Source: Legionella sp.
GTDB lineage: Bacteria; Pseudomonadota; Gammaproteobacteria; Legionellales; Legionellaceae
Length of the DNA: 14,143 nt
Reading direction: 5' to 3'
NCBI GenBank assembly: GCA_004297865.1
Contig: SCSO01000002.1
Coordinates: 1-14,143 of the forward strand
The notes beneath the pieces were generated by a model. The model saw nothing but the letters and a program-made list of their open reading frames with translations, was not told the DNA's origin and did not search any database. The position numbers and the translations under genes were made by a program. Below are positions 13,620-14,143 of the stretch, piece after piece (position 1 is the stretch's first letter; each line of letters starts with the position of its first letter).

Positions 13620-14143
13620 TTAGATTTTATTTAATGGCAAAAAAACTCGCACGACTAATCCCGTGCCTTCGGTAGGGCAACTCAAACTAACACGTCCGCC
13701 ATGGAGCTCACAAATTTGTTGTACTATAGCTAAGCCTAAACCACTTCCAGGGCTTTTATTACCAAGTACTCTAAAAAATCGTTCAAACACTCGCGCTTGA
13801 AACTCTGGAGGGATGCCTGGCCCATTATCTGCTACTTCTAAAACTATCTCCTGATCTTGTTGCTGCAAACGCACTAAGACTCGACTTTTTTCATAAGAAT
13901 ATCGAATAGCATTATCCACCAAATTACGAATTAAAATACCTAAAGAAGTCGGATCACCAATAATTGGAGGGATATTTTTATCACTTTCGAATTCAAGTTC
14001 TATTTGTTTCTCTAAAGCGGCAGGAGCAATCATAGCCAAGATTTCGCGAGTCAATTTAACTAAATTGACTTCAGTTTCTTCATGCAAATTCGCAGCCTCT
14101 GGGACTAAGCGACTCATAGTTAATAGTTGTTGCACAATATGGG
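13620..14143 (-). CDS. Two-component sensor histidine kinase, 3' part only
   Basis: The C-terminal part of a membrane sensor kinase; the gene continues beyond the right edge, and in-frame codons (His, Ile) run to position 14139. A GTG at 14135 is internal, not a start. The visible part begins in the second helix of the dimerisation domain (VQQLLTMSRLVPEA). It holds the whole ATP-binding domain: N-box IRNLVDNAIRYS, G1 DNGPGIP, F-box FERFFR and G2 GSGLGLAIV. The phospho-accepting His and all sensing domains are outside the window. QLL-x-SRL-xPEA resembles the QseC/PmrB/TctE group of HAMP kinases. Its response regulator would be expected next to it, upstream. Kinase call is secure, subfamily is not. 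Confidence 0.92.
   Translation of the reverse strand, partial: HIVQQLLTMSRLVPEAANLHEETEVNLVKLTREILAMIAPAALEKQIELEFESDKNIPPIIGDPTSLGILIRNLVDNAIRYSYEKSRVLVRLQQQDQEIVLEVADNGPGIPPEFQARVFERFFRVLGNKSPGSGLGLAIVQQICELHGGRVSLSCPTEGTGLVVRVFLPLNKI

Noticed and set aside
13186..13675. Long open frames in other phases and on the minus strand over the Ala-Asn gene
   Set aside because: They come from the 21/18-bp periodicity; the products (Leu-Met, Ile-Ser or Ala-Leu strings) lack signal, ribosome site or homology, while the chosen frame has a signal peptide and AGGAG.
14133..14135. GTG at 14135 as the start of the kinase
   Set aside because: The frame continues to the window edge and the GTG lies inside the dimerisation helix; the gene is cut by the window.

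Overview
This is a chromosomal window from a low-GC gammaproteobacterium. The gene set (nlpD-rpoS downstream of surE without pcm, yebC-ruvC-ruvA, hmgA, MaeA-type malic enzyme, an ETF-QO, a DUF2845 protein, a chagasin-type protease inhibitor) and the AT-rich style suggest the order Legionellales (Legionella / Coxiella / Aquicella / Berkiella relatives). That placement is inferred from gene content and protein resemblance; no marker was searched. No prophage, transposase, CRISPR array or plasmid function is visible, and the region reads mostly as core genome.

Layout. Positions 1-226 hold a minus-strand tRNA-Arg(CCU) with its own promoter and a weak terminator. A minus-strand ETF-ubiquinone oxidoreductase (227-1855) is divergent from a plus-strand cluster: a fused ABC exporter (2024-3820), a small exported DUF2845 protein (3822-4139) and a chagasin-type cysteine-protease inhibitor (4160-4519). 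A 193-bp composite inverted-repeat element (4521-4713) separates this cluster from the convergent malic enzyme maeA (4714-6438, minus). Next comes a plus-strand stationary-phase and envelope block: a small lipoprotein (6520-6900), surE, nlpD and rpoS, ended by a strong terminator at 9631-9654. hmgA (9653-10909, minus) converges on rpoS. The recombination operon yebC-ruvC-ruvA (11061-12927) has 4-bp ATGA overlaps and is followed by a perfect 29-bp inverted repeat. The last part carries an exported protein whose central 64 residues are only Ala and Asn apart from one Ser (13150-13563). It is convergent with the 3' part of a two-component sensor kinase that runs off the right edge.

How it works together. 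ETF-QO, MaeA and HmgA are central and catabolic enzymes that feed the quinone pool, pyruvate, and fumarate/acetoacetate. SurE, NlpD and RpoS serve stationary-phase survival and cell separation. YebC, RuvC and RuvA cover translation or regulation and Holliday-junction processing. Accessory content is limited to the intergenic palindromic repeats, the protease inhibitor / DUF2845 pair and the Ala-Asn repeat protein. The Ala-Asn protein is the least explained gene here and the best candidate for new biology. All positions, motifs and repeat comparisons were read by eye; family names rest on motif recognition, not on a search.
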